64,000 bases of DNA from Polyodon spathula (Eukaryota > Chordata > Actinopteri > Acipenseriformes > Polyodontidae): the NCBI RefSeq assembly GCF_017654505.1, contig NC_054537.1, positions 74,150,618 through 74,214,617 of the forward strand. Direction: 5' to 3'. The translations under genes and the position numbers were made by a program. Positions 20,793 through 35,277 of the stretch are shown here, piece by piece (the stretch's first letter is position 1; every line of letters begins with the position of its first letter). The notes below the pieces were generated by a model that searched no databases, was not told the origin of the DNA, and saw only the letters and a list, made by a program, of their open reading frames with translations.

Positions 20793-22501
20793 TATTGTGT
20801 ACACTAAATGAACATTGTAAGAAGCAAAATACAGGCATGCATAGGTCTACACGTGCTAATTTTGAAAGAATGCCACATAAACTATACCAAAGGGACACAT
20901 TTACAGTAACCCCCTCCCCCTTTGCCTTGCAGCTACAGCTTTTTTGTTTTAATTATCTTAAAGCACAGGTCTTAAAATTGAGCTAATGAAAGAATGCCAT
21001 AACTATTACCTTTCTTCGCATCCATTTGCGGTTGTCTCAGAATGTACAGTTCTGCAGTAGTTATTGCAAACAATGTATTTTCCTTTTTAAAAAAGCATAT
21101 CTGGTAACACACTAGGTTTGAAGACAGCTACCTGTATGTCTACGATTATTATCTAAGCAAGAGAACCCTGATTAGGTGGCATTATTGTACTCCACCTGTA
21201 CTCCACCTTTCCTGTCATTTGTCATAAACAAACCAGTTACTTCCTTTAATGACTGACTTGCTGTTCCTCCAGTGACATATTTTGAACCCAAAGACAGCGT
21301 GGATGATCATGTAGAAAGTGAAATAGATTATTGTACCACAGTACAGTAAGTACCTACGTAAAGAACTTGATTTTATTTGTTTTTACCATGTGCTTCTTTC
21401 ATGAATGCACATATCATACGAGATCTACAGGTAAGATGTATTAAATCATTTCATATAATTTATAATTGTAACCCCTTTAGATACATTTCAAAATCCGGTC
21501 AACATCCGGTCAAACATTCACCCCAATAAAATGGCTGTGTTCAATTGCATTTGCTTCAGTTTTTGCTTTCTTGAAAGTAGAGTTTGCTTTATTATTTAGA
21601 GGACTGGCAAGTAATGTAGTACCCATACAGTTGTTATTTAAACTGAACAAAAACCATATAACTTTGATGGGAACTAACAATGTCTGATCACTCCTAATTG
21701 AGTATAATAACCCACCTTTAATTAAATATTTAGATATAGCAGGCCTATATCTAACAGAAAAGAAGCACATTGCATACCCCAAAGCATTTCTCGTTGTGAA
21801 AGAGGGGTGAGTCAACTGGACACACAGTCTTACTTATACAGATTGGCTCAGGAGGTTTTGTGAAAAAAGAAAAGATTATTTTCTCGTACAGGGGTTGGGG
21901 TGAAGTATAATGACTACAAAGTGAACATGATCTCAGCTGTGTGTCTAATCCAAAGCATAGTGCAGTGCCTGCACAAATCAAGGTGTGCTTTCTGGAGACG
22001 ATGTTATCCTATTCAGGATGTAACCTAGTGAGATAAGTAGAGTACTTCTTGTCATCGGCCTTAAAAGGCTTCTTCTTCTATTCTGGCCTGACAATGGCCA
22101 CTTGAAGTTACATTTGTTATAGATATCTTAAATGGAATACTATTGTTTATTAAAATAAATGAGGATGTCAGTTATTGTTGTTTTTAATTTTCTGGGACAC
22201 TTCTATGTGGAAAGTTATCTTGACAGGGTGTTGGGTATTTGCATTAGGAAATTTGGAATGCTTTGTATCCCGGATATAATTTGAGCTGATGCTGCCGCAG
22301 ACAGATTATAGTTCTTTATGCAGAAATTTAAAAAATGACCAGTAAAGAGGTAGACATTTTCTTTTTTTTCTTACAAAACACAAATTTAAAAGGTCCAGCA
22401 GTTTTTTATTTGTTTTTGTTTTTACGTATTTTCTTACAAAACACAAAATTTAAAAAGGCATTTTTTATGTAAAAGGCACATTTCATTAAATTAAAATAAT
22501 A

Positions 22502-22561
<60 letters not shown>
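22502..22561. repeat. (AAT)n microsatellite
   Basis: About 60 bp of uninterrupted AAT repeat. Confidence 0.95.
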
Positions 22562-22562
<1 letters not shown>

Positions 22563-23317
22563 TAGCATCAGTAATAAAACAAATTAAATGAGATGGATGC
22601 AGTAATTGTATCAAATAATATGCAATTAAAACCAAGATTAACTAAGATTAAAATGTTTAATTGAAAGATTAATCACGATACATTTTTTTTTAATCACTTG
22701 ACAGTCCTAATATATTTATAATATGTAATATACATTTGATTATTCAGATACCTCTAAAATCATGCTAAAAAAACACTATTTTAGAACCATAAATGTTACC
22801 GGAAATACACCTAAAAAAGTAAATTTATTTCGAGAAAAAATGATATCCTTACACATGTGCTAACTCAATTCATAGGGAATTGCAAAACCCAGACTAGACT
22901 AGACTATTGAATTATTATGTTGGAGTATATGTTTAACAATACCCTTTCTTTAGACAATCAGGGCATATCTCTGGGCAACTTTGAAGCTTAGCCTTGTGAC
23001 AGCAGTACTTTAGTGAAGCTCAAAATATCTGAAGTAAAATGTACTTTATTTAAAAATTATGTCAGAAATTAATCACATTGTAATCCCTGAGCCATATTGC
23101 CACTTACCACACACAGCAAAATAGTAAAGTATATAAAGGTGTTACCCTTGTGAGAGCACAATTTATTTTTATAGGGAAAAGAAAAAAATATCTCACAGGG
23201 CTCCAAAGAAAGTCATTTTGAGTAGTGTGAACAAATATATCATGCTATTAATTTAAAGCCACAGTTCTCCATATCTGCACCATTTCTAATAATGTGATCG
23301 TACACTTCTCCATATAT

Positions 23318-23334
23318 ATATTATATATATATAG

Positions 23335-23417
<83 letters not shown>
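23318..23417. repeat. (AT)n(GT)n compound microsatellite
   Basis: AT repeats with a short break (ATAGATA) change into a 45-bp pure GT run. Confidence 0.95.
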
Positions 23418-23419
<2 letters not shown>

Positions 23420-24477
23420 ATAAATGTACCATGATACTGAACAATCAAACAATGTAAACATACATATATAAAGATTGATCTTTATTATTTTTTCCAAGGC
23501 TGACATAAATACCTGAACATTTAAGAAGTCTTAATTCAAAGGTATAGTAATTGGTTTAAAGATAAAACAATTAACTGTTCTATTTATCTGCCTACACAGA
23601 AGTTGTGCGATTGAAATAGTGTTCATCTACCTTCTCTGCAAGTTTATTCCACAACATAAATTTAAAATAGATGTTTTTGTGTTTTCAGTCTATGTTTGTG
23701 TCTCAACTGCGTCAAGGCATTTTGCTTTGAAATTCTCAGAGTTAGCATTGTGGTATTGGATCATTTTTCATATCCATTGTTAAACTGTCAGGATGTCATA
23801 GCTGATCCACGAAGCTGTTAGATCAGTACAAATGTGTAAATCATCTCAGAGCTGACACACTCATTTAATTTATGCAGCCCTGCTAAACCTGTATGCTTAT
23901 TAATTTCAAACCCCTCTGTTTATAGACTGGGACTTTGTTTTTATTAACATGGATATTCCATATGATTTCCCTCAGCAGCCTGTTGACTGCCTGCCTGGCA
24001 CTTTGTCATTTATCATCATATGCTATATTTGTCAATCTAGTGAGTTCTTTGAATAAACAGTCCTCAAGAAATTACTTTGCATAAAAAGGGTCCAGTAGCT
24101 CATATGCAATCCCGGTTCCACCCCTGGAGTCTATGTTATTGTTTTTCATCTGTGAAATAAAGTAAGAGGTACTTAATGTACCAAAAACAATTTGTACAGA
24201 CATTATTTTACCAATTGAAAGCGCGTATGCCTCACTGAGGTCTCCCTTATCTAACTCTGGCTAATACATTTTCATGCTGTGCTCTGATGGCTTCATTTTA
24301 CAGTTGAGAAGATCAGCCGCTCCATGCTGAGTTAGAAATGGGACCCTAGTCCCTTTGGTCCACAGAGTGTGCGTGGGTAAGTGTGCAGAACAAATACTGA
24401 AAAGACTTTAAAAGTTAACATCTTTTCTTTTTCTTTCAACAGTTTACTCAGTTTTCTGTCAATGTTGGATTTTCAAT

Positions 24478-24484
24478 ATTATAT

Positions 24485-24533
<49 letters not shown>

Positions 24534-24552
24534 ATATATATATATATAATAG
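24478..24552. repeat. (AT)n microsatellite
   Basis: About 75 bp of AT repeat broken by a few AA or TT steps. Confidence 0.93.
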
Positions 24553-27284
24553 GTTATTGTATATTAGATGTGTCAGGGGCAGTAGGTTTCCCCGTCGTCT
24601 TGAGGTTAGATTAGGTTGGTGTTGTTTTTCTGTGATACTGTGTATCATACAACATCATTGGAATTTAGTAAATAACAGGTATGTTTATGTTGATGAGCTA
24701 GTACTACAAGACCTAAATAATATAATCATACATATTGTTTAAAGAATACTAATTTCACTCATGTGAAGTGTGACATGTATTGCTCCTGTTGGACAGCAGT
24801 TTGTTTCATCTCACAATTTTTACTACCAAACACATAAGGCAGATAAGATTATAGTGGTAGTGTTTGGGGGGGCCTGCAGGCCTGTAAGACAAACTCTCTG
24901 TAGATGTGTTTGTGCCTTTGGTCTCACGCCTCCGGGGACCATTGTCATGCTTGAACTCTTTAGATGTTGTACACATTTTAACACTGGTTTCTTATTCATA
25001 GCGGGGTCTGCTGGGAACGGTACATGTGGTGACTGCTTAGTTCTTTCTGGCAATCGACTGCTTTCTGTACATCAGTTCAGTTCTCACACCACAAAGCTGC
25101 TGTGCCAATAATGTCCCCACATGGTTACCACACCAACAGTATGAATTGAAAAAACATTTTAGTTGAGGTTGCATATTAAACTTGATTCATTCTCAATTAC
25201 TATTAGTACTTAAGTTAGACAAATGTTTTAGCTATATCTTCAACAAGAATTGTTTTGGAGTTACACTAACGTGGTACTGAATTTGATAAGAATATGTAAT
25301 AAACCTTTAATAATGTTTTCTGAATGTTTCATTGCAGTCTAGACAAACACATTTAGGTTGTTAACATAATACACAGATACTGGTCATCTATTTTGTTTAA
25401 AACATTAAGAAAGGGAAATAGAACATTTAATTAGATGACTGATTATAAAAAAGAAGCCTGTAGGAAGACAACTTTTCTTATTACTGATTTCAATAAAAAA
25501 AAAAAAAAAAAAAACTTTAAAAACATCCTTGCATTTTGAGTAGAAATGGCATTTTGAGCAGAAATAGACAGACTGATCTAATAATGTTGTCTGTGGTTGA
25601 TACAGAGTAAACCTGAACTGTATGACGTCTCTAGTGATTAGTTTCTGTTCTACATGTACTATACATTTTATATGTGATCCATGCCTTCAAACATACAGTT
25701 GTGTATATACTGTAAAAAAACAACAAAAAAAAACATACTGTAGTGCCAGATTTATTAACATTATCTACTATATGGAGAAAAAACATACTAAACACTTTGC
25801 AATATGTATAATAAATGTAGTACATGTACTGTACATACCCTGGTCTATCAATCCCAGATTTTTAAGTGTCTACAGCATCAAGCCAATCATTCAAGACAAA
25901 GATACAATGCTTTTCCCTGGACGTGGTAGTGTCTTACCCATACAGAAAGAACTTATATTTCACATATATAAAATGCAATATATGTTACACTTATATGTTC
26001 TTATTTCTCTTCATTTGGTTTTTATGTGTACACATATATGTTCATCTATACATTACATAAGGATTGCTTATGAAATTGGCCTGAAGTTATAGTTTTTTAC
26101 AATAAGGATTTTATGTGTTAGTATAAATAGTTAACTATAAAAATATAACTTTATAGTTTAAATATATGTTTTCTATAATCTATGAGTGTTTTTTTTTATC
26201 TTTATATGAAAATATACCTCTTCATTTGGTGAATGTTTTATATAAATGACTACGTATGTTCATTTATCCATTGCCCAATTAAGCAAAATGTGAAAATTAA
26301 TATTAGAATATACACACCATTTATATAACATGTATATACTTACACACTGTAATCAGAGTATAAAATGCGAAACTGTAACACTTTCATATAAATATAATTC
26401 CTAGGATTTGTCCTTTACAGAAAAGACAACACAAGCTATATAGATAGCAGTTAATAAAGATGAGTAAACTGAAAATATGCCCCTGTGTATTGTAGTAACT
26501 GATAGACAATCTAATATTTATTCAAGGGTTGTTTTCTGGTAAAATGTTACAATGAGATGATATGGGTGCTAAAGTAGCTTTAATTGTGTCTTGTGTAACT
26601 AAGCTATCTTGTATATTATATGACCTGCGTGTTTGTATACGCTTTTCAGGTAAAAAGCAGCTTTAAGCAGAAAGTGATTTTATGCTATTTACAAAAATGT
26701 TTATGGTGTATGATAAAAAAATATAAATTGATAATTTTTTAATTAATTTTTTAATAAAGAAAAAAAATCTTGTAATTCTTCTAGTTATTTTCATATTTGG
26801 AATCAGTGCATTAACATTTTTGTGAACATTTTTAACGTATACCTTATTTACTCTATCTGTCTACATACACACACATTAATCATTTTATGGCATACAAATC
26901 AAGTTGGATGATATAATTAATTTGATCATGTATGTTCCTGTTTTGCTTATATTTAAAACACATTAAGAACATATACACATCAGTATATGGATATGTGATG
27001 CATGTATGTAACATATAAAACGGTATGCATTACATATATTTATAATATATTGAAAATATGTGTTCTTTCCATATGGGTAGTTACTTGGGAAAAGTAAAAA
27101 GAAATAGACTCTGCTGTAACAATGCTTAGTATTACAAACTAAAGTAGGTCAAAAGTAAGTGCCGCCAGCTACTTACCTGTCACAACACTATTGCAATGTG
27201 GTAATGCAAACATTTTAAAATGTCACAAGGTTGCAATCCTGTTTTTTCTTACCAGCTTTGAATGAAATGCATTTCATAGTCTTG

Positions 27285-27340
27285 CCACCAGGTGGCAAAA
27301 GGCAACTGAAAGTGCATTAAACAAAACAGCAGGGGGTGCT
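27285..27340. promoter_or_regulatory. Two CTCF-like motifs 45 bp apart
   Basis: CCACCAGGTGGCA near 27287 and CAGCAGGGGGTGCTG near 27330 both resemble the CTCF core consensus. Matching a consensus by eye is weak evidence, and such words also arise in transposons. Confidence 0.25.
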
Positions 27341-29681
27341 GTGAACTTAACGACTAAGATTTAAAGGCAATCGTAACATTTGTCAGCTAAGCCGCACATG
27401 ATTTAGAATCGAATGTTCATGCTTGTTCAAATGGGAGTTCTAGTCATTGTACCAAAGTCAGTGTAGCAGGCTCTATAAAAAGGCCTTACAAGTATAAATA
27501 CTGCACAGAACACTCACCCTTTTTTAAGCCTACAAAGAATGATCAAAACAAAGCACTGCACTTAATAATGCACGGAAGTCTAACGATAGTCGAAAGAACA
27601 ACAGTTTATATAGTCCAAAGATGGCACAAATCTTGCTATATAGGGACAATTTAACACTGAACTTACTGTGCATTGGTTGACATTTACTTTACTGTATTTT
27701 GTTGGCTTTTTCTGTTTGACCAAATTATAAAGTTCAGTACTGTATTTTGTTTTTAGAACATGGCCGTCTATATAACCTGATTTTCAGCGTGTGACACCTG
27801 CTGGTGAAACATTGTATTTCTTTAGTAATCTGCGACAAACCAGTATCTGATAACGTCCTCTGGCATGCAGAAGATGCAGGACAGGGTAACTAAACTGCAT
27901 ATTGCACTGGGCTAAATTTTGTCGTGGAGAATACCTCATCATACTTCTTCATTGTTATAGCTGCCACGGCTACCACTGTATGAGGAGTCATATCTGGCTT
28001 TCTTTTTTATAAAGTCAAACACTTTTGATTATGTTTTTCATTAGTTCTGTGATTTATTTTATGAGCTAAAAATTTCTAGGAAAGCAAGCTCCCTATGCCT
28101 AATATATTATGTCATTATTGTGTCTCTGTCTTCTCCTGGTCACCTGTGGAGTATCATCAGAGCCCTGCTGCTGTAGCCATAAACAAAGACATACAGAGAG
28201 ATCAACAAGCAACAGCAGGGAAAGGTAGTCTAGGGTCCTTCAATGGCTGGGATTATCATTTAGCCACTCAAATAACTAATATGAGCTTGAACAGGGGCAG
28301 TTACTCGCAAGTTCCAATAATAATGTTGGTTCTGTTTGTCCCTGTTTTCTGCAGAGTTTTATGAGAGCAAACTAAACCATCAAAAAACAACCCAGAACAT
28401 TAATTTGACTAGTAATACCTGCATATATGTGTTTACTATTACCTTTACAGTGCAATACTGACATTATTCTGCTAGCAGACAAAACTGTGCCTCTAATCGG
28501 TGTTCTGCATGTTGTTGTTTATGCATTTTTTTTTAATGATCTAATTTCCTGTTTATCTCTCACTATTAGATTTGCAGTTGCAGAAAGGTTGTTTTGATAG
28601 TCAGCATTTCCATTGAAAAGTAAGAACCATGCTCTACCTTAAATTACATTTTTAGCATTAGTTTTTTTTTTTTTTTTTTTTCAAAACAGTAAACCTTATA
28701 AGAAATGTAACTGACTTTCCTTACAGAAAAACAAAGTGTTTAGCAATTTAGAGCTGAGATACAGATTTTGCACAATACCTGTAAGTTTTTTTATCTTTTC
28801 ATGCATAAGTCTGCATGATTATTGAGCATGTTACCATATTTACCTTTACTATGATTTTAACCATACTATTCCTTATTACTGTGCTTTTACCTGAGTATAC
28901 CGTCACAAAAATGACATACAGTCTTCAAATATATAGGCGAAGGAAATAGGGTGTCATATTTATTCCCAAATAAGCTGCATGCAACTAATCACCTGTTTTC
29001 TGTTAGGCAAGAATTAAAACATATTTTTTTATTTAGCTGACTGTGCACAGAGTGGCAACTGTTTTCCATTTGATTGCAGAATGCAGTGCCAAATATCACC
29101 ATGTCTCCTGACTGATCTATATTTAGAGACAGTTAATGTCATCACTGACAACAAGTAACAACAGAAACAGTAAACTGTTGGCTTATTTGTTTCAAGACAA
29201 TTAGTCAATTATATATATAATTAAGTTCTTATAATATAAGTTCAGTAATATATTAGTGTGTATTATCAAATACAGTACAGTACTTAGCTTGAATCCACTA
29301 TAAGTTTGGGGTCTTAATATCTATTGAAACCCTGAGAGTACAAAATACCAGACACAACTAACAATTTCACATCACAGTAATCAGGTTTTTATTATTAACA
29401 TACAGATAACATTATACAGAGAAATTCACTGCTACTAGAGTTTATGAATTAGCCCTTATATAGAGTAACAGATAATGTAAAATACTTAGCTATTAGCTCT
29501 GGACAATTGGCGGTGTTAACCCTTTCCTGCGTTTTCCAACTGTGTCGAGTTTCACATTGTAAGGCACACATGTAACCCAAAACCCCACCCCAGTCCACAA
29601 TAGATACATTCTCCAACCCCCAAACTCTGCTGCACATTTCTCAGATGTGCTGATAACATGAGAGAGGGAGGGTGTAGGTAG

Positions 29682-29712
29682 AGAGAGAGAGAGAGAGAGA
29701 GAGACAGAAACA

Positions 29713-29762
<50 letters not shown>
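29682..29762. repeat. (GA)n(CA)n compound microsatellite
   Basis: A GA run of about 22 bp, a short transition with CAGAAACAG, then about 48 bp of CA. Confidence 0.95.
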
Positions 29763-29765
<3 letters not shown>

Positions 29766-30467
29766 AAACCACGATGCCCACACACACAAAGATGGAAATA
29801 AACTCCTATTGCATAGCACTTTCACCCAGCAACTATTCCTAAGCAACCATTACATGTATTGAACTAATTCAGTTATCAGCAGGAAATAGTTAGTAAATTA
29901 AATGATTATTAAAAGTATATTAGAAATACTAAACTTGTTAAAAGTACTAGCTGTTACATTCCCATGTGACAGTCTGGGACAGTTCAGTTACCTTTTAACT
30001 GTCTGTTTTACCAAAGTATAAGCATGAACTGTCTAAGTACCAGAATGCATTGCAATGTCAGTTAGAAAACTGAAGTGTCTCAAGTCAGTGAACTTGGAGT
30101 CATATAGTATCCCCAGATAAGGTCCTATCAAATTGTGGGTTAGTAGGTTATAAGCGATCAGCCAAGCCTTTAATATGAAGTTGATAGGTCACAGTGTCAC
30201 ATTACTTCTTAAGAATCAGGAAACGAAACACATGGCCAAAAAATAAAGCCTCCACAAACATAAAGCCAGTTAGAGACTCAGAAAACAGCATGATTGTAAT
30301 CAAAAATGGTAAAAATAAGTAATTCTGGAAACCTACAGTGCTGCTTTAAGAGATGAACACTTGTCAGTGTTTAATAGTTTATGTGATGCACATTTACTAT
30401 ATATTTATAGCAGTTTTCTATCTTTTTAATGGCCAGAGTTATCAGGCAGCCTTGCTTTGAGTGTTAA

Positions 30468-30491
30468 ACACACACACACACACACACACAC
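30468..30491. repeat. Short (CA)n run
   Basis: Twelve uninterrupted CA units. Confidence 0.9.
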
Positions 30492-32108
30492 TCTGCCTTT
30501 AAAAAAGCCATTATAAACATGACTATTGTTATATAGTGGTAATTCTAATCTATGCCACAAATTATGAGGTTTAAAATAACCTTCCAAAATGTGGAGCATT
30601 GAGTAAAGTTAAAAAAGGTAATTTCTCATGGGTGGGATAAAACTGGTAGAACCCAAGATTCCAGCAAGTAACCTATTTCTACCACACAGTTTTAAGGACA
30701 ATTGCTTATTCCTCTGCCTTGTGCGGTAAGTCAGTATTAAAATATTTTTCAAATCCTTCTGAAAGGAGGTACCCAGGCAACAGGCACAGTGATGAAGTAC
30801 AGAAACATAAGTATTTGGTTTGATTGTGGTGGCAAAATCATTTCATAAAAATGAAACAGTATTATAAATGATATTTCTGCAATAGAACTGTGTGATAAAA
30901 AAAAAAATCAATACTAAGTTTAACCACTGTACTTATGGGGGGCCAAAGAAAACTCATTTTTTAGTACAGTTAGTTTTTTTTTTTACCCACCTTTGGACTT
31001 GCTTCAATATATCGGCAGGTTTCAACCTCTTTTTTGTGATTATTATTATTCAAGCATGTATTTATAAGTATTATAGACAGCAAACCTAGAATAAAACTGA
31101 TAGTCTATTACAAAAATACATCAATCCAGATTGATTTTTTTTTTTACTTACAGCATTCTGTCTGGAGAGCTTTTGTTTTATATGACTCATTACATGTGTG
31201 TAAATGTTTTCCTTTCCATGTGATTTGTATTTCTTTTGACAGTAAGAAGTATGTGAAATAAAAGTCCTTGACTTGCTCCACAATACACACAAGTTATCGC
31301 TCGAAAAAAAAAAAAAAACACACACCATGTTCTGAGCGAAGATGAACTGCAAACAGATGGCTTTTCCTAGACATGTCTTTCTGGCCTTTTGCTCTGTTAT
31401 TTAAAACAACCACTGGACCAAGACAATACATGAAAGAATTCCCAGCATGTTTAACAGAATGAAGTAGTGAAGTGGGTGGCCCAATGTCCACAATGACCAG
31501 TTTTGAACCTGAACTTGAAATGAGCTGTGGAAGCATAGTTATTCTTAACCTCCATAAAAAGTCTAATGTTTACAAGAATTCCAACATTTGTTTAACTAAT
31601 ATGGATTATTGAAGTAATGTATTTTAGGTTAGCTTTTCTTTGACTACAGTAGGCCAATATACTGTAAGGTCTGAGGCCTGTTGCTGGATTCCAGTCTACA
31701 TTCCTCAAATTGGTAAATGGGAACTATAGACAAATGTGTTTAAGAAATTAACAACACTAGCCATGTGTAACACCAGCCAAGGAGAACAAGATTCAAACGA
31801 GTTGGGAAATTTAGGCTTGTTATCAACACTGTGAGAAGAATTGAATTTCTATTTATGGACACCACATGATTTGTAGGAAATTGGTTGTCAAGAACAAAAC
31901 TGTGTCTCACTGCTAAATAAATTAAAAATAATAATGTTTGAAATGTACTTCTGAGTTGTATGTGCCAACTGTGTATAGAAGAAATCCAAGTTGAACATTC
32001 CACACATTTTAACAATATACCTCATGCATATACATGTTCTAAGTTGAATGCCTTACTAGACGGTACAGCCCATTTACGAGGGTCCGATTACTGTTAGATA
32101 AAGGAAGT

Positions 32109-32490
32109 GTTGATTGTGAAACAAGATCACTTTAGTTTTTTCTAAAGTTGATTGAGACTATGATTCTGTCTCATTGATATTGTAGAAAAAAAGGCAGCTC
32201 CTTATTTTTATTTCAAATCAAACACAAAAAGTAAGTTCAGTTAAATTGCTTTTCCTGGTTTTAGAGTCTTAATGACTCGTTGCAAAATGTTATAACCTGT
32301 TTTGGAAATAATAGTTTCCTCTTAATTCCGATTTAATTAAATCAATTTAACTTCACTTGTTGTTTGTGTTCGGTTTGAATTAAAAGATAAGGAGCTGCCT
32401 TTATTTTTTACATTATCAATAAAACAGAATCATCGTCTCATTCAAGTTATGGGAGAAAAAAAACAAAAGTGATCTTGTTTCACAATCAAC
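32109..32490. mobile_element. Foldback MITE-like element
   Basis: Arms 32109-32249 and 32343-32490 are inverted copies about 140 bp long around a 93-bp centre. The ends are well conserved (GTTGATTGTGAAACAAGATC and its complement), and AAGGCAGCTCCTTAT recurs inverted further in. There is no coding capacity. The superfamily is not clear because no diagnostic target duplication could be defined. Confidence 0.7.
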
Positions 32491-32724
32491 TCTTTTCCAA
32501 GAGTTTAATTAAAAAACACTGTTGGTTCAATATAACTTTAAAGGGATATCACGTGACCAAAAAAAAAAAAACCCGAAACCAAAGAGCCCTATGGATATGT
32601 TATAAGACCATTCAGTTCAGGCAACTTGTACACAAAGCAAAACTAAGTTCACAATAATTCTTCCTTTTTTGTTTGTGTCTTTACTTTTTGGGAAAATGTA
32701 AGTGAATAAAAAAAAAATATATTG

Positions 32725-32897
32725 AACTGCGGCTGACTCACTGTGTGTCCTTAAGCAAGTCACTTAACCCCCTTGTGCTCCGTCTTTCAGGTGAGATGTT
32801 CTTGTAAGTCACTCTGCATCTGATGCATAGTTCACACACCCTAGTCTCTGTAAGTCACCTTGGATAAAGGTGTCTGCTGAAATAAAAACAAACAAAA
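32725..32897 (+). mobile_element. SINE fragment with fish-type 3' tail
   Basis: The block CACTGTGTGTCCTTAAGCAAG, then TAAGTCACCTTGGATAAAGG, then TGTCTGCTGAAATAAA matches from memory the conserved tail of fish SINEs that borrow an L2-like LINE 3' end. No tRNA-derived A and B boxes are seen upstream, so the head is missing or diverged. Confidence 0.7.
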
Positions 32898-33057
32898 CCA
32901 AAAAAAAAATGTCCCTCTTTAAACCAAGAGCTACAAAATAAAATATTAGCACTACAATATTTCCTATCACTTTTGTCTTGTATTAAAGATCTTCTGGAAC
33001 CTTTGCTTGTATTTTAGACTTTAATTATGATATTTCAATACGCTACATCTAATAAGT

Positions 33058-33183
33058 TACCGTTGCTTCCTGGTATCTAATAATTTCCTGTGCTGTATAT
33101 CCATTTCCACCCATTGGTACAGCTGTAATCAGATCACAAGACCTATAGCATTGGCAGTATTTTGGTATTAGGAAGCAACGGTA
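33058..33183. mobile_element. Short hairpin element
   Basis: TACCGTTGCTTCC (33058-33070) and its exact complement (33171-33183) flank about 100 bp. It may be a small MITE; no coding content and no clear target duplication. Confidence 0.45.
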
Positions 33184-34476
33184 TAATACGATTTCCATCA
33201 CAATGGAAAAGACCAGTAATAAGGTTGATCACACTTAAATAATTAAGAAAATTGATTTCAAAGCCTTGTTTATCACTGCTTCAAAAGAGAAGACTGTATT
33301 GTACCTTGAGGTTAATTTACAAAAACCAGCACATGCCTCAGATTTTATAGATGATATAATGTCAGTAAAGTTCCCTTAATCCAAAACAACTATAGGGTCT
33401 CCTAGAGGCGCAGGGTATCTGAAGAGTTCTACAGCAGAAAAAGAGGAGTGGAAAGAAATGATGTTTTATAAAGGGAAAGAATCACTGCAAACATCAAAAC
33501 TGGCTGTGATTTAAATTCCTGACTGAACAGCTCACTTCAGTTACAAGACATTCCTTCCATAAATCGCTGAATACTGTCTTTCAAGTCATAATTTGTCTAT
33601 TACTTTTAACAGGTTGAGTAGTAGTCTGTAAAGCTGGTTCATACTCCAGCTAGGATAATAATTGGTGTGAAATTGTGTTATGGACAGCTGAAAGGTAAGG
33701 ATGTGAATAGAGGATCAGCTGCTGAGGATCTTGTTTTCCACCCTGTCAGGTTTTTTTTTTTTTTTTTTTTTGACCCAGCTATGGATTTGTTGTCATCGTC
33801 TCCTGATGATCTTGCTGCCACCCCTGTCAGAAAAATGAATTTTTCACTCTCCACTTGACTGACTCCATTTGTTGGGGTGTAAAATGCTACTCTCCAGCTT
33901 GCTCACTCATCTGTTAGTGCTTCCTGTCTGCTAGAGCTGTATGAAAAAGAAAATGTCAGGCAACAGGGCTAGGGAAGCACTAGGGGCTCTGACGCCAGAG
34001 AGGGTCCCACACACATACAGAAATAAAATTGCAAATATGAGTAAATGTACCAGTTCAGTGCCAGCTATCCTACTCAAGCAGCCTTTAGGGCTAGAAGTGT
34101 TTATTTTTCATTAAACTAAATTAAAATGTATGTGTGCAGTGCAGTGAAACCTTTCAGATCTTCCCTTGTTTCTTTTCCTGCTTGCATCCTGTACCCTTTG
34201 TCCCGCCTCTTCTTACTTTCTATTTGCTTCCGTCTTCCCCAGTTCTTCGTAAAGCCGAAAGCTATTGGCTGATCTTGACATACAATTATAAAATTTGTCC
34301 AATTAAAGACATTCTATAATTGGCACATTTTGTCGAGCCTTATTACCATAACGTTATAATTATACAATTTGAAACCATCAAAAATTAAACCTGCCACACC
34401 ATGCCAGCGTAAAAAATGTAGCGGCATGGTCAGATGCTTTTTCTTATCTCAGAAATGTGTTTAATTAGGCCCCCCC

Positions 34477-34478
<2 letters not shown>

Positions 34479-34546
<68 letters not shown>
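34479..34546. repeat. (AT)n microsatellite
   Basis: About 68 bp of pure AT repeat. Confidence 0.95.
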
Positions 34547-34550
<4 letters not shown>

Positions 34551-35042
34551 GTTGGGGGATTTGTGGGGCCCTACAGTACATGATGCAGTATATACCGTGT
34601 GAAAGTGTTTCCAGGTTTTTTTGTCCAACCCCAGAGAAAAGAAAGACATTTTATTGTTGACAGTATTCTTCCATTTCTTCTCTTTTTTAGCATGGAATCT
34701 TTATCAAACTTAGATAAAATGTGTTTTATTGCATATTTCTTAGAATATCATGCTTTTTAACACTGACAAAGAATGTGTTTGAAAAAGTTGTTGATACATG
34801 GGCTCTGGGGCCAGGGAGGGGGGCATGCCTCCTCACTTTTTGCCAAAAGAAACATGTACACTGTGGAAAAAAAGGTGATTGTATAGCACACAATGTTTAG
34901 TTGCGGTTCTACTCTGCATCCTGCAGAAAAAGAGGCACTCATTTTATCATATAAGAACCTACCTTACTATCCCGATGTCCAATGCGACTGCTGAGCACAG
35001 CTTTTCATGCCTTTGAACTCTGAAAACATATCTACGATCTAC

Positions 35043-35277
35043 GGAGCCATTAATTGAATACGTGATTAAATGATTAATTAGGCTCCAGGCACAGGTGTAT
35101 TTAAAGGGTGATCACAGCTGTTACTAGTCAGGTAGTGATGGTGAAGGAACGCTGCTGGTTTTGCAGTTTGTTGTTTTTGTAGTGTATGTATTTGTATTGC
35201 TGTAAATAAATGCACACAAACGCTTAAACGGTAGCATTTCCGGTCTCTGAGTCTCCTTGCCAACACGACCCTGTCAC
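35043..35277 (+). mobile_element. Possible solo LTR (3' part of an LTR)
   Basis: An inverted repeat with AT-rich centre (GGAGCCATTAAT at 35043, ATTAATTAGGCTCC at 35073-35086) is followed by TATTTAAAGGG, then by AATAAA near 35205, then by a CTCTGAGTCTCCTTGCC stretch ending CCTGTCAC near 35279. The order promoter, poly-A signal, U5-like end is that of an LTR. The left border could not be located. Confidence 0.4.

Larger units (their letters stand above)
20793..32108. other. Long AT-rich stretch without a recognised gene
   Basis: No open frame has a recognisable domain; the longest (25622-26092, 156 codons) looks like chance in AT-rich DNA. The region holds several microsatellites listed separately and a pair of CTCF-like sites near 27285-27340. 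No tRNA, snRNA or other RNA gene was seen. Confidence 0.55.

Noticed and set aside
24770..25111. 113-codon frame with many cysteines as a secreted peptide
   Set aside because: No signal peptide or ordered cysteine pattern; it overlaps a frame on the other strand of similar length.
25622..26092. 156-codon open frame as a gene
   Set aside because: Composition is low-complexity Ile/Tyr/His-rich as expected from AT-rich DNA, with no start context or domain.
29516..29530. piggyBac end TTAACCCTTTCCTGCG
   Set aside because: Only a short match, with no partner end and no transposase-like sequence beside it.
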